A DNA stretch of 64,000 nt, from the NCBI RefSeq assembly GCF_001293645.1, contig NZ_LBMD01000012.1:62001-126000 (forward strand). Reading direction: 5' to 3'. This DNA comes from Bacillus sp. CHD6a. GTDB lineage: Bacteria > Bacillota > Bacilli > Bacillales > Bacillaceae_I. The notes below the pieces were generated by a model that was not told where the DNA came from, did not search any database, and saw nothing but the letters and a program-made list of their open reading frames with translations. The first letter of the stretch is position 1. Each line of letters starts with the position of its first letter. Both the position numbers and the translations under genes were made by a program. Below are positions 16,492 through 25,702 of the stretch, in pieces.

Positions 16492-18918
16492 TTAAATTTT
16501 AATAGCATTGCCTTCCAACATCCCGCTCATCTCATCGGCGGATATTGGTCTGCTAAAATAATAGCCTTGTGCTTCATTGCAGTGATGTTGCTGTAGGAAT
16601 CTGAGTTGGTCTTCTGTCTCTACTCCTTCTGCTATTACTTTTAAATTTAAGTTGTGCGCCATTGTAATGATGGTTTCTACTAAAGAAGCATCCTTTGGAT
16701 CTGCATAAATATTTCTAGTGAAGCTTTGGTCAATTTTTAGAGTATGAATTGGGAATGTCTTTAGATAGTTTAAGGAGGAATATCCTGTTCCAAAGTCATC
16801 GATAGATAAATGTATCCCCATTTTTTTCAGTTGTTGCATTTTGGCTACGGCATGTTTGGAATCTTGGATAATACTCTCTGTAAGTTCTAGCTCCAGATAG
16901 TGTGATTCTAAACCTGTTTCTTTCAGGATGTTTTTTACTCGATCAAGTAAGTCACTTTGTTGAAATTGGCGAGAGGAGATATTGACCGCTATCCTGAGAG
17001 GTTTATAGCCTTGGTCTTGCCATCGCTTATTTTGCATGCACGCCTCTTTTAGAATCCATTCGCCAATTTGGAGGATAAGTCCCGTTTCTTCAGCAATTGG
17101 AATGAATTCAGCAGGTGAGATACTGCCCCACTCTGGATGATTCCAGCGAAGGAGTGCTTCCGCACCAATGATTTGATTAGAGTTTACGTCTATTTGCGGT
17201 TGATAGGCAACCGTAAATTCATGGCGTTCCAGTGCTTTTCGTAAACCAATTTCCAACTGCATTTTTCTAGAAACAGCTTCATTCATTTCTGGTGTGTAAA
17301 ATTGAAAATTGTTTTTACCGCGCTCCTTTACTTGGTACATGGCGGTATCGGCATTTTTTATTAAAGTATCGATGTCCTTTCCATCTGTAGGATACATGGT
17401 AATCCCAATGGAGGGGGTGATAAATAATTCTTGCTCGTCTACTATCAATGATTTATTAAGAGCGTCTACAATAGCTTTTGCCCGCTTGGTCACCTCAGAA
17501 GCAGTTGTTTGTGGGAGCAATACAATAAATTCATCCCCACCTTGTCTGGATAACGTTTCGTGTCTTCCTAAAAAGGACTGAATACGGTTTGCCACCTCAA
17601 TTAACAGCTGATCTCCAACTGCATGGCCAAGTGTGTCATTAATATATTTAAAACGGTCTAGGTCAATGAACATGATGCTCAAAGAATGTTTGTTTTGATC
17701 AGCTTGGTCCATTGCTAATGATAAGCGGTCGTTTAATAAAAGTCGGTTTGGAAGGCCTGTTAGCGGGTCTAAATACACCATTTGATTGATTTTCTTCTCA
17801 TTTCTTTTTCTATCCGTAATATCTCTGATAATACTGCTAAAATAAATCGCATCACTTTCTTTCCAGGCAGCAAGTGATAACTCAATCGGGATTTCACTTC
17901 CATCTTTCTTCACGGCTTCTAATTCCACTGTTTTTCCAATTACTTTCGGTTCCCCAGTAGCTATGTAACGGTCCATCCCTTTTCGATGTGCCTGCTGGTA
18001 TCTCTTTGGAATGATGGTTTGAAGCTTTTGGCCGACTACTTCCTTTTTCGTAAAACCGAATATGTTCTCTGCTCCATTATTCCAGGAGATAATAGTACTA
18101 GTGCTATCAGAAATGATAATGGCATCATTAGCCGATTCAATAACGGATAAGAATCTTCTCTCAGAAATAATGGATTGATTCTCAAAACGGCGATCAATTA
18201 ACACACTTACAAACACAAATCCTAGTAAGATAAGAATGATAAGTGCTATTCCATAGGCCAAATAGATACTGTTAAAGGCATCATATCCATGCGTTTGGTG
18301 AGAATGAGGCTCGTAGCTTGCTGCAGCCATTCCTGTGTAATGCATACCTGAAATTGCTGCACCCATGATAAGGGAGCTTAAAAACTTTCTCGACCATATT
18401 TTTTTAGATTGATAGTTTTTACTCACAAAAGATATAAGATAAATAGCAACCACAGATGCAACAAATGCGATAAGTACAGAGAGTGCCAACAAATAAGGAT
18501 TATACACAATAGCTGCATCCATCATCATGGCTTCCATTCCGGAATAATGCATGGACACTATTCCAGTTGCAATAAAGAAAGCTCCAAGAAAAACATCTAC
18601 TTTTTTCATTTCTTTTCTGCTGATGATATATAAAGCGATGCCGGAAGACAGAATAGCCGGCAGAATGGATACAATAACCAAAAGATAATCATAGTGAACA
18701 GGTATGTCTAGATGAAAGGCGAGCATAGCGACAAAATGCATCGCCCAAATACCCATCCCCATTGCTAAAGCACCTGCGCTTCCCCAAGCCAATCGTACAA
18801 TTGATTTCGCTTTACGGACTTGAATCCCTAAATCTAGTGCTGCGTAGGACGCCATGATGGCTATTATGATGGAAAGTAGCACTAGTGGTAGGTGGTATGA
18901 ACTTGAAATGGTTTCCAT
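16492..18918 (-). CDS. dgcW: MHYT-PAS-GGDEF-EAL cyclic-di-GMP enzyme (DgcW/YkoW-like)
   Basis: An 808-residue membrane protein with the same domain order and size as B. subtilis DgcW (YkoW). The N-terminal MHYT sensor (about residues 1-240) shows three motifs: WAMHFVAM, SMHYSGMEAM and GMHYTGMAA; it is thought to bind metal or a gas such as O2, CO or NO. A PAS domain follows (about 250-370), then GGDEF with an intact RQGGDEFIVLLP active site, then EAL with AEALLRW, DDFGTGYSSLNYL and KIDQSF. The position of the RxxD inhibitory site reads RHET, so product inhibition at the I-site is probably lost. Both catalytic motifs look intact; net direction is not predictable. GGAG lies about 11 bases before the ATG. 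Confidence 0.88.
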   Translation of the reverse strand: METISSSYHLPLVLLSIIIAIMASYAALDLGIQVRKAKSIVRLAWGSAGALAMGMGIWAMHFVAMLAFHLDIPVHYDYLLVIVSILPAILSSGIALYIISRKEMKKVDVFLGAFFIATGIVSMHYSGMEAMMMDAAIVYNPYLLALSVLIAFVASVVAIYLISFVSKNYQSKKIWSRKFLSSLIMGAAISGMHYTGMAAASYEPHSHQTHGYDAFNSIYLAYGIALIILILLGFVFVSVLIDRRFENQSIISERRFLSVIESANDAIIISDSTSTIISWNNGAENIFGFTKKEVVGQKLQTIIPKRYQQAHRKGMDRYIATGEPKVIGKTVELEAVKKDGSEIPIELSLAAWKESDAIYFSSIIRDITDRKRNEKKINQMVYLDPLTGLPNRLLLNDRLSLAMDQADQNKHSLSIMFIDLDRFKYINDTLGHAVGDQLLIEVANRIQSFLGRHETLSRQGGDEFIVLLPQTTASEVTKRAKAIVDALNKSLIVDEQELFITPSIGITMYPTDGKDIDTLIKNADTAMYQVKERGKNNFQFYTPEMNEAVSRKMQLEIGLRKALERHEFTVAYQPQIDVNSNQIIGAEALLRWNHPEWGSISPAEFIPIAEETGLILQIGEWILKEACMQNKRWQDQGYKPLRIAVNISSRQFQQSDLLDRVKNILKETGLESHYLELELTESIIQDSKHAVAKMQQLKKMGIHLSIDDFGTGYSSLNYLKTFPIHTLKIDQSFTRNIYADPKDASLVETIITMAHNLNLKVIAEGVETEDQLRFLQQHHCNEAQGYYFSRPISADEMSGMLEGNAIKI

Positions 18919-19235
18919 TAAAACAATTGCTCCTTTTCTTGTCGAATAGGTTCACTTCATTTTATCATTTATTGGTAGAGATGGTGGTAGATAATTACAG
19001 GAAATGGTAAAGAAAGAATGAATCTTCTAACACCAATTCGCCTTCAATAACATAAGATTTAACTTACTTAATAACATAAAAATTTTACCACAAAACATCC
19101 ATTTCTAAGAATTTTGATGCTATACTATTAAAAGATATTGGAATTAAATAGAAAATAGTTAAGGTTACTGAGGTTGGTTTGAATATTATATAAATTAGCG
19201 GATTACTTAGCATAGATTAAAGGAGGAAATGGTGT
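18919..19235. other. Divergent AT-rich intergenic region
   Basis: About 315 bases separate the divergent dgcW and dgcK-like genes. I looked for a cyclic-di-GMP riboswitch and found none. No promoter could be assigned with confidence. Confidence 0.4.
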
Positions 19236-20363
19236 TTGTTAGATTTATTTAATGATTTATTTTTCAATCTTTGTGTTTTATTTTCATTAATATTTATTTA
19301 TTTACAATTAAGGTGGAAAATTCAATTAGAAAAAAGAAATTATCTTATCTCCGTATTGATAGATGGAGTTGCTGGAGGGCTTTTAGGTATTATATTGATG
19401 TATTATTCGATACAGGTAACGCAGGAAACAATTGTCGACTTACGTTACATACCTGTCATGCTGGTTATTATGTTTTTAGGACTCCCGCAAGCTCTTATTA
19501 GTACAATATTAATAATAATTGGTAGATTTATATTTGGGTTCACTACTTCTGCTGTTGCAGCATTCATCATGATGGCAATTTTGATGTTAGGTTTTGTTTT
19601 CATAAACAAACTAAGTGTGAAATATAACATAGGTCGTCATTCTTTTAAAAAAAGCTTGGCTATGATCCTATTTTCAAACATAGTATTCAGTGTATTTATT
19701 TACATTCTGGTCAAGGATTACGGTGTGTTAAAAAGTTTAATACCTTCCTATTGGATAATTTCTATTGTAGGTGGCTTTACTTCTGTCTTCTTTGTTGAAT
19801 ATATACGAAAAACGCAGTATCTCTTGATGAAATATGAAGAAGAATCCACGACGGATTTTCTTACCGGATTAAATAATGTCCGACAGTTCGATGCTATTTG
19901 GAATTCGCTAATCGATAATGCTACAACGAAAGGTGAAAAATTATCGTTACTATTCATTGATATCGACCATTTTAAACATGTCAATGATACATATGGGCAT
20001 CCAGTAGGCGATATGATTCTAGCAGAATTGGGTAAGATTCTTAAAAATACTACTCGCTCGTTTGATGTGGTTTCTAGAAACGGAGGAGAGGAGTTTTCGG
20101 TTATTTTACCTGACAGCCCGCATCCTCATGCAATGGAAATAGCGGAACGTATCAGAAAAGCAGTAGAAGCATATAAGTTTAATGTTTCTAAAACAGAATT
20201 AATAAACATAACAGTTTCTATAGGTGTAGCAACTTATCCAGAAACCGTAAGTGATAGAAACGAAATGGTATATATTGCTGATGAGTGTTTATATAAGGCA
20301 AAACGAACAGGCAGGAATAGAGTGTGCGACAATACATATGAATTGTTAAATACAACCCATTAA
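19236..20363 (+). CDS. dgcK: 5TM-LYT diguanylate cyclase (DgcK/YhcK-like)
   Basis: A 375-residue protein with an N-terminal LytS/YhcK-type membrane sensor of five to six helices (about residues 1-190) and a C-terminal GGDEF domain. The active site reads SRNGGEEFSVILP, the metal-binding aspartate region is LLFIDIDHFKHVNDTYGHPVGD, and an RSFD inhibitory site sits at the proper distance upstream, so feedback inhibition is likely retained. It synthesises cyclic-di-GMP. The start is TTG at 19236, about eight bases after AAAGGAGG. It is divergent from dgcW. The 5TM-LYT sensor ligand is unknown. Confidence 0.87.
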   Translation: MLDLFNDLFFNLCVLFSLIFIYLQLRWKIQLEKRNYLISVLIDGVAGGLLGIILMYYSIQVTQETIVDLRYIPVMLVIMFLGLPQALISTILIIIGRFIFGFTTSAVAAFIMMAILMLGFVFINKLSVKYNIGRHSFKKSLAMILFSNIVFSVFIYILVKDYGVLKSLIPSYWIISIVGGFTSVFFVEYIRKTQYLLMKYEEESTTDFLTGLNNVRQFDAIWNSLIDNATTKGEKLSLLFIDIDHFKHVNDTYGHPVGDMILAELGKILKNTTRSFDVVSRNGGEEFSVILPDSPHPHAMEIAERIRKAVEAYKFNVSKTELINITVSIGVATYPETVSDRNEMVYIADECLYKAKRTGRNRVCDNTYELLNTTH

Positions 20364-20418
20364 TAAAAACCGTTTAGAATAGGCAGTGTGTCTATATTTT
20401 TACTATGAGGTGAGGACT

Positions 20419-21309
20419 TTGACGGGGAAATTAGCTCCTTTTCTAATTTTATTTGCTGCCGTCCTTTGGGGAACCACCGGCACGGCCCAGTCCTTTGCTC
20501 CTCAATCGGCACATCCGGTGGCCATAGGGGCTGCCCGTTTAGCGGTTGGGGGCTCGTTTTTATTGGTACTTGTTTTTCTGACTGGTGGATGGAGCTTAAA
20601 GAACTGGCCATGGAGGGCAACCGTTCTCGCTGCTATAAGCATGGCCCTTTTTCAACCGCTTTTTTTCTCTGCCGTTAAGGTAACGGGAGTGGCCATTGGA
20701 ACGGTTGTTGCGATAGGGAGTGCCCCGGTGTTCTCAGGATTTTTAGAATGGCTCTTTGTGAAAAGACGTCCAAGTGGAATTTGGTGGAGCGCTACTTTAC
20801 TGTCTATCATGGGCTGTATGATGCTTTTTGTGAATAAGAATTCTGTCGTGATGGATCCTTTTGGGGTGTTGATGGCCTTAGGTGCAGGTTTGTCGTTTGC
20901 CCTATATGCATTGGTTAGTCGGGACCTGGTGGGGAAATTCCCGTCGCTCTCCATAATCGCAGTAGTGTTTACGCTCAGTGCCATATTATTAGCACCTGTT
21001 TTATTTATCTATGATATGGCTTGGGTGGCAGAGGTGCGCGGATGGGTCATTGTCTTATATCTAGGTGTCATGACGACAGGAGTGGCTTATTTTCTTTTTG
21101 CAAGAGGCTTGCTGCATGTTTCCTCCTCCACCGCGGTTACGCTTGCTTTGGCAGAGCCGTTGACAGCAGCATTGTTTGGAGTGTTTCTGTTAGGGGAAAA
21201 TTTGACTGCTACTTCTTGGGTAGGGTTAGCCTTTTTGATGGTTGGGATAGGATTGTTAGTCTGGGCATCTGGTACCTCTCCAGGCAAAGGGCAGACTAGA
21301 GCGGCATAA
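20419..21309 (+). CDS. EamA-family (DMT) transporter
   Basis: A 296-residue permease of ten predicted membrane helices formed by two EamA repeats. The first begins LAPFLILFAAVLWGTTGTAQSFAP; the second ends LALAEPLTAALFGVFLLGENLTATSWVGLAFLMVGIGLL. Such proteins export amino acids, purines or other metabolites. The TTG at 20419 is five bases after GAGGTGA, and fits better than the GTG at 20386. The substrate is not deducible; the neighbouring cyclic-di-GMP genes give no clear hint. Confidence 0.85.
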   Translation: MTGKLAPFLILFAAVLWGTTGTAQSFAPQSAHPVAIGAARLAVGGSFLLVLVFLTGGWSLKNWPWRATVLAAISMALFQPLFFSAVKVTGVAIGTVVAIGSAPVFSGFLEWLFVKRRPSGIWWSATLLSIMGCMMLFVNKNSVVMDPFGVLMALGAGLSFALYALVSRDLVGKFPSLSIIAVVFTLSAILLAPVLFIYDMAWVAEVRGWVIVLYLGVMTTGVAYFLFARGLLHVSSSTAVTLALAEPLTAALFGVFLLGENLTATSWVGLAFLMVGIGLLVWASGTSPGKGQTRAA

Positions 21310-21396
21310 ATAAGAAATGTCTTGTTAGATATCGTTGCTTAATGGGTCGCAGTGTCTATACATATAACCTTTTAGCTTTTACAGGATGTGAATGAG

Positions 21397-22470
21397 ATGA
21401 ATGCTTTTTTAAAGAATGCTTACGAGTCGCATCATGCACTGGAAATAATTTTTTCTTCTTTGCGTTGGTTTTTTCTTGTTCTATCTATTGTTGTCTTTAC
21501 CATTCAAACTATTGATAATCCGACTCAATGGAAGATTACTTTATTTGTAATATTAGTTATTTTTGGCTTTCTATATATGGGTATATCTGATTACTATTTG
21601 CATAAGTCACCTGAAGGCTCCAGAATATATGTCATGATGACAAAGGGTGGACCGTTTTTTGATTTTATTGCATTCTCAGCCTTAGTCCCATTGACCGGTG
21701 GCTTGGATAGCCCGTTATTTCCTTTAGCATATTTAATCATTTTACATGTCGCTGTATATTGGCGGTTTCTTGGAGGTATGATGGCAGCTGGTTTCTTTAC
21801 GCTAGTGTACTCAGTCATTTTTTTCGTGCAAGCGCAAGAAGCCACTTCCGTACATAGTATGATTCACTATGTTAGTGCGGTGCTTTTTCTACTCCTTATT
21901 GGTGGATTGGGAGGCATTATCGTTTCTAGAGAGCGAAAACATCAGTGGGAAAACAGCTTGTTGGTGGAAGCGGCAAACCGCGATTACCTTACCAATCTAG
22001 CCAATCACCGTTCTTTTCAGGAATGCTTGCGTAATGACCTTCTTGACCAAAAACCTTTCTACCTCGCTCTCACAGATATTGATAAATTTAAATCTATTAA
22101 TGATAAATATGGACATGTGACAGGAGACAAGGTGCTAAGGAAAATTGGAGAGATCCTGACCTCTGTACTTTCCAACAAAGAGGGAAAAGCTTTTCGGTAT
22201 GGGGGAGAAGAATTCGCCCTTATTCTCTATTACAATAACGATTCTGAAGTAAAGAAAGTACTTGATGAAATGAAACAAGCAGTAGCAAGCCACGTTTTCT
22301 GTGACAACGGGGAGACGTTTTCCGTCACGATGAGCTTCGGGTCGGATAAACAAAATGGGGAGCGACCTGATCTTTTAGTGGAAAAAGTAGATAAACTGCT
22401 TTATGCAGCAAAAAACGGTGGTAGAAACCGGATTGTGTTGGCCGAGGTAGGGGAAAGAGAGGTGATTTAA
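21397..22470 (+). CDS. Membrane GGDEF diguanylate cyclase, coupled to yugO
   Basis: A protein of about 357 residues with five or six N-terminal membrane helices (to about residue 170) and a GGDEF domain. The site FRYGGEEFALILYY and LALTDIDKFKSINDKYGHVTGD look catalytically intact. The I-site position reads NKEG, not RxxD, so feedback inhibition is probably absent. The ATG at 21397 follows AGGATGTGA; the GTG at 21388 is inside that site. The stop is one base before the GTG of the K+ channel gene, whose GAGGTGAT site lies within this gene's 3' end, so the two are translationally coupled. Confidence 0.83.
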   Translation: MNAFLKNAYESHHALEIIFSSLRWFFLVLSIVVFTIQTIDNPTQWKITLFVILVIFGFLYMGISDYYLHKSPEGSRIYVMMTKGGPFFDFIAFSALVPLTGGLDSPLFPLAYLIILHVAVYWRFLGGMMAAGFFTLVYSVIFFVQAQEATSVHSMIHYVSAVLFLLLIGGLGGIIVSRERKHQWENSLLVEAANRDYLTNLANHRSFQECLRNDLLDQKPFYLALTDIDKFKSINDKYGHVTGDKVLRKIGEILTSVLSNKEGKAFRYGGEEFALILYYNNDSEVKKVLDEMKQAVASHVFCDNGETFSVTMSFGSDKQNGERPDLLVEKVDKLLYAAKNGGRNRIVLAEVGEREVI

Positions 22471-22471
22471 A

Positions 22472-23497
22472 GTGTGGATTTTACAGAGATTCTTTAAAAA
22501 TGTAGTCAAAACAAATAATTTTGCTATAGTCTTTGTGTCCATTTTAGTTATTGCAGGAAGTTCATTCACTATGCATCTGTTAGAGCCGGACACATTTCCA
22601 ACGGTATTTGAAGGACTATGGTGGACGATGACGACGGTTACCACAGTGGGTTATGGCGATGTTTCTCCACAAACCGTTGCAGGAAAAAGTTTTGCCATGT
22701 TTTTATTTATTTTTGGCATCGGACTTATTGGTGTGTTAATTGGAAAGGTTGTTAATCTTTTTGCACTTTATAGTAAATGGAAGGGGGAGGGGAAATTGAA
22801 TAGTAAAAAGACCAATCATTTTATCTTTGTTGGCTGGACAGATAAAACCGAAAGAGCGATGGGGGAAATTCTTGAAGATAATCAGAATGCACAGATTGTA
22901 TTAATAGATTCTAAAAAAACAAATCCGTGTGAGTTAGAGATTGATTACGTTCAAGGAGATGCGAGTGAAGATGCTGTATTGCTAAAAGCAAACGTTCTTG
23001 AAGCAAAATCTGTGACGATCTTTTCAGACGATATGATAGAAGATGCCTCGCTTTCCGATGGAAAAACGCTCTTAGTCGCATCGTCTGTAGAACGGCTTTC
23101 CAAGATACATAATCGCAATATCTATACAATCGTGGAGATTAGAAAAGAAAAAAGCATCCCAAATTTCTCCCATGCTAATGTAGACGAATTTGTCATATCA
23201 GGTGAAACGGCATCTCGATTATTAGCAAAAGCAACGATGTACCACGGTTCTACACACTTATTTCGACAGCTTACCAGCCGAATGCATGGCGATAATATTT
23301 ATGAAATTGCTGCAGACCCTGCTTGGATCACCTATAGGCAAGCCTTTCATGAAATCCTCGATAAAGGAGCGACACTATTATCGAATGGGAAAGAGCTGGA
23401 TATTAATAGAAGGTTGGATGAGAAGATTCCAAGCGACGCAAAATTATATATCATCTGTGATAAAAATACCTATGAATCGAAGTTTAAAGTGGGATAA
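22472..23497 (+). CDS. yugO: Potassium channel with RCK domain (YugO-like)
   Basis: A 341-residue two-helix K+ channel with a cytosolic RCK (TrkA-N) gating domain. Helix 1 spans about residues 15-35. The pore loop contains the selectivity filter TVGYGD (58-63) after TMTT, and helix 2 follows to about 92. The RCK part begins NHFIFVGWTDKTERAM and has the Rossmann-like strand AQIVLIDS, then YVQGDASEDAVLLKANV. B. subtilis YugO releases K+ for electrical signalling in biofilms. The start is GTG, five bases after GAGGTGAT. Here it is coupled to a diguanylate cyclase gene rather than to mstX. Confidence 0.87.
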   Translation: MWILQRFFKNVVKTNNFAIVFVSILVIAGSSFTMHLLEPDTFPTVFEGLWWTMTTVTTVGYGDVSPQTVAGKSFAMFLFIFGIGLIGVLIGKVVNLFALYSKWKGEGKLNSKKTNHFIFVGWTDKTERAMGEILEDNQNAQIVLIDSKKTNPCELEIDYVQGDASEDAVLLKANVLEAKSVTIFSDDMIEDASLSDGKTLLVASSVERLSKIHNRNIYTIVEIRKEKSIPNFSHANVDEFVISGETASRLLAKATMYHGSTHLFRQLTSRMHGDNIYEIAADPAWITYRQAFHEILDKGATLLSNGKELDINRRLDEKIPSDAKLYIICDKNTYESKFKVG

Positions 23498-23501
23498 ATA
23501 G

Positions 23502-23543
23502 AAAAAAGCTCAAAGCGAACGAATGCTTTGAGCTTTCTTTTTT
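23502..23543. terminator. Bidirectional terminator between yugO and the DUF350 gene
   Basis: AAAGCTCAAAGC (23505-23516) pairs with GCTTTGAGCTTT (23525-23536), flanked by an A run and a T run. It serves the converging yugO and DUF350 transcripts. Confidence 0.88.
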
Positions 23544-23940
23544 AATAGGTTAATGAACTGGCAATAATCCAGCCGATGGACAAAGAGAACATCATCAATA
23601 AGATTCCCACAGACACCCGATCCTCATTGACTGCATCCTTAATGCTGTAATTGATTGTAACTACTTCAGCTAGCACGTAAAAGACGATTTGCGCCACGAT
23701 CCCAATAGCTCCCCAGATAACCATATCCAAGAACGACACGGAATGTGCAATGGCAGATCCGATAACAAATGCCAAGCCGAGCAGTTTTCCTCCCATCACC
23801 AACGCTGCCGTGGTATTACCTTGTGAAACGAGTTTGATTTTCTCATTCCTAGATGTTAAATCGAACAAAAATAATCCAATAAACAGTAAAACAAACGCTG
23901 TACCAGCATATAAACCAAAAGACGCTAAATAGCTGCCCAT
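23542..23940 (-). CDS. DUF350 (UPF0719, YjfL/YshE-like) membrane protein
   Basis: A 132-residue membrane protein with four predicted helices and the DUF350 pattern (LYAGTAFVLLFIGLFLFDL, NTTAALVMGGKLLGLAFVIGSAIAHS). The ATG at 23940 lies six bases after AAGGAGTGA, a site that overlaps the stop of the ATP-grasp gene upstream; TTG at 23946 is too close. It forms an operon with the glutathionylspermidine-synthase-like enzyme and the lipoprotein, matching E. coli yjfL-yjfM-yjfC in content. DUF350 function is unknown; co-occurrence suggests it serves the same modification system at the membrane. Confidence 0.82.
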   Translation of the reverse strand: MGSYLASFGLYAGTAFVLLFIGLFLFDLTSRNEKIKLVSQGNTTAALVMGGKLLGLAFVIGSAIAHSVSFLDMVIWGAIGIVAQIVFYVLAEVVTINYSIKDAVNEDRVSVGILLMMFSLSIGWIIASSLTY

Positions 23941-23946
23941 TTCCAA

Positions 23947-25200
23947 TCACTCCTTCGTATGTTTAAACCCTACAGGCATAAAATAAGATAAATTATCAAT
24001 AATTTGTTTTCCTAAACGATATCCAAACGCACTAGCTTTTTCATTCACAAGAAAAGCACCAATCATCATATGACCTTCTTTTTCCCCGTGATCTGTTTGA
24101 AAAGAGATCTTTGGCAGATCTATATACTCTTGGTAGACCTGCACATAATCTACATAACTATTGTTTGGATCTTCCTCAACCTTTTCCCCTGAATGCGCGT
24201 ATATTTTGACAGAATCGCCTTCTCTCCCAAAGGTCGGTTTTTCCACATATTTTTTCCCTGCAGTCCGAAAAGGCGTGGGCTCTAAGTAGGTAGCGAGAAA
24301 ATACTCGCTGATCCATTCATGCTCCTCTTGTGTAAAGTAATCGCTATTTTGTTCGTGCAGCCCCCAGATAATGGCTTGCACCGCTTTGGATTGTAGAAGA
24401 AAGGCACTTAACGGATTAACGATGGCAAGCTTCTTCAAACGGACCAACTCTAACAACTGAAGGCCAACATTCGCACCAGTTTCCTGATCCCTATCCAATA
24501 TAAGCGATTCTACCGGGAAGGTCTGGCGATACAGGACATCAATCTTTCGTCCTTCCTCATCCAACAACGCTTCCCCTTCCATGATTTTCAGCTTGTGCAG
24601 GGGAACGTATTGGGAAGGAAGCTTACAAATATCCTTTAAATATAAGACCGTCTGTTTATCCTCGAAATTTTCATCATGGGAAGTAAACACAATGTTTGGG
24701 AAATCCTTTTTCCCCAAAGCCTGATAGCTTTCAAAAATTGCATTCTTTACCGCTCTTCCTAAGTGCTCCTCTTCTTGAGCATTAGGGTCTGTACGGTTAA
24801 ATTCTTTACAAACTTCCCCGTTCATTTGGAACAACTCTTTAATAAAGGTTGGCGTGTCGCTATTAATCTCCAATACTTTATATGTATCTTTCGTTTTTAC
24901 CAAATCTACTCGGGAGATCACAGACTCAGCCTTCAGCTCCTTGATTGACAGAAATGGAATGGTCTCTTTGGGATACCCAAGTTCGAGAAGAGTTTCTTCT
25001 TCGAGTCCCCGCAGCAGCTTTGCCATTTTACAAAAGATTCTCCCTACTCTATTGGTCACTTTACGTATGTGCGCAGCTTCTTCTTCCGTTATTTCATGTA
25101 GGGAATAGAGGGCATATTCCTGGCCATACAAATTGCTCCAGAAGTCAGGAAACTTTGCATAAAAATTCTCTCGAGCTTTTTGATACGCTTGCTCTTTCAT
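23947..25200 (-). CDS. Glutathionylspermidine-synthase-family ATP-grasp ligase (YjfC/YgiC-like)
   Basis: A 417-residue ATP-grasp amide ligase related to the synthetase half of glutathionylspermidine synthase and to E. coli YgiC/YjfC. Recognisable motifs are KVLEINSDTPTFIKELF, EYFLATYLEPTPFRTAGKKYVEKPTFGREGDSV (ATP and metal site) and SYVDYVQVYQEYIDLPK. It would join a carboxylate to an amine; YgiC-type proteins lack an amidase half and their true substrates are not settled. GGAGGATGAGCTAG precedes the ATG. The neighbours, DUF350 and a YgiB-like lipoprotein, form the same triad as in E. coli. Because Bacilli lack glutathione, a peptide or protein acceptor is more likely, as inference. Confidence 0.85.
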   Translation of the reverse strand: MKEQAYQKARENFYAKFPDFWSNLYGQEYALYSLHEITEEEAAHIRKVTNRVGRIFCKMAKLLRGLEEETLLELGYPKETIPFLSIKELKAESVISRVDLVKTKDTYKVLEINSDTPTFIKELFQMNGEVCKEFNRTDPNAQEEEHLGRAVKNAIFESYQALGKKDFPNIVFTSHDENFEDKQTVLYLKDICKLPSQYVPLHKLKIMEGEALLDEEGRKIDVLYRQTFPVESLILDRDQETGANVGLQLLELVRLKKLAIVNPLSAFLLQSKAVQAIIWGLHEQNSDYFTQEEHEWISEYFLATYLEPTPFRTAGKKYVEKPTFGREGDSVKIYAHSGEKVEEDPNNSYVDYVQVYQEYIDLPKISFQTDHGEKEGHMMIGAFLVNEKASAFGYRLGKQIIDNLSYFMPVGFKHTKE

Positions 25201-25205
25201 CTAGC

Positions 25206-25550
25206 TCATCCTCCACTATAAGAGGAACCACTGCCAAATCCCTTGCTTGGTGTTGTATTGGATTTATAAGAAGAGCTGTTTCGGTAAGTCTTATAAGAAG
25301 AATCCTTTTTTAAGGAAGACTTACTTCCAAAAAAGCTTCCTCCATGGTAATAGCTGCGATAAAAGCTGGATGATTCATCGTCGCATTGATAGACGCCCTC
25401 TTCATTATCCCACTCATACTCATTACAACGGTCATCAAATGGCTCTGGAGGCAGCGAACTGACTTCCTCCGTATTGGAACCGCAACCTGTCATACCCAAA
25501 GCGAATATGGTGGCAGAAACACTACTTAATACTTTTTTTGTCTTTGTCAT
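25206..25550 (-). CDS. YgiB/YjfM-like (DUF1190-type) lipoprotein
   Basis: A 114-residue lipoprotein. The signal peptide ends ALGMTGC, followed by an acidic segment CNEYEWDNEEGVYQCDDESSSFY, then a long Ser/Tyr/Lys/Gly-rich tail. The paired acidic Trp and Cys pattern recalls E. coli YgiB/YjfM, which are encoded beside YgiC/YjfC. AAAGGAG precedes the ATG. It is the first gene of the three-gene cassette and ends five bases before the ligase start. The low-complexity tail could be the target of the ligase, but that is speculation. Confidence 0.7.
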   Translation of the reverse strand: MTKTKKVLSSVSATIFALGMTGCGSNTEEVSSLPPEPFDDRCNEYEWDNEEGVYQCDDESSSFYRSYYHGGSFFGSKSSLKKDSSYKTYRNSSSYKSNTTPSKGFGSGSSYSGG

Positions 25551-25702
25551 GAGGATAACTCCTTTCTTACTTAATGGACTAAACTAATAGTAACAAAAAT
25601 AGGAAATGAATAGGAGAAAATTTTACTGATTCGGCAGAAGAATTTACGTAATTTTGCTATGATGAATATATATGATAATAGAGACAGGTAGGTGTTCTTT
25701 TA

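Noticed and set aside
18919-19235. Cyclic-di-GMP riboswitch near the GGDEF genes
   Set aside because: No GEMM-type conserved core was seen on either strand.
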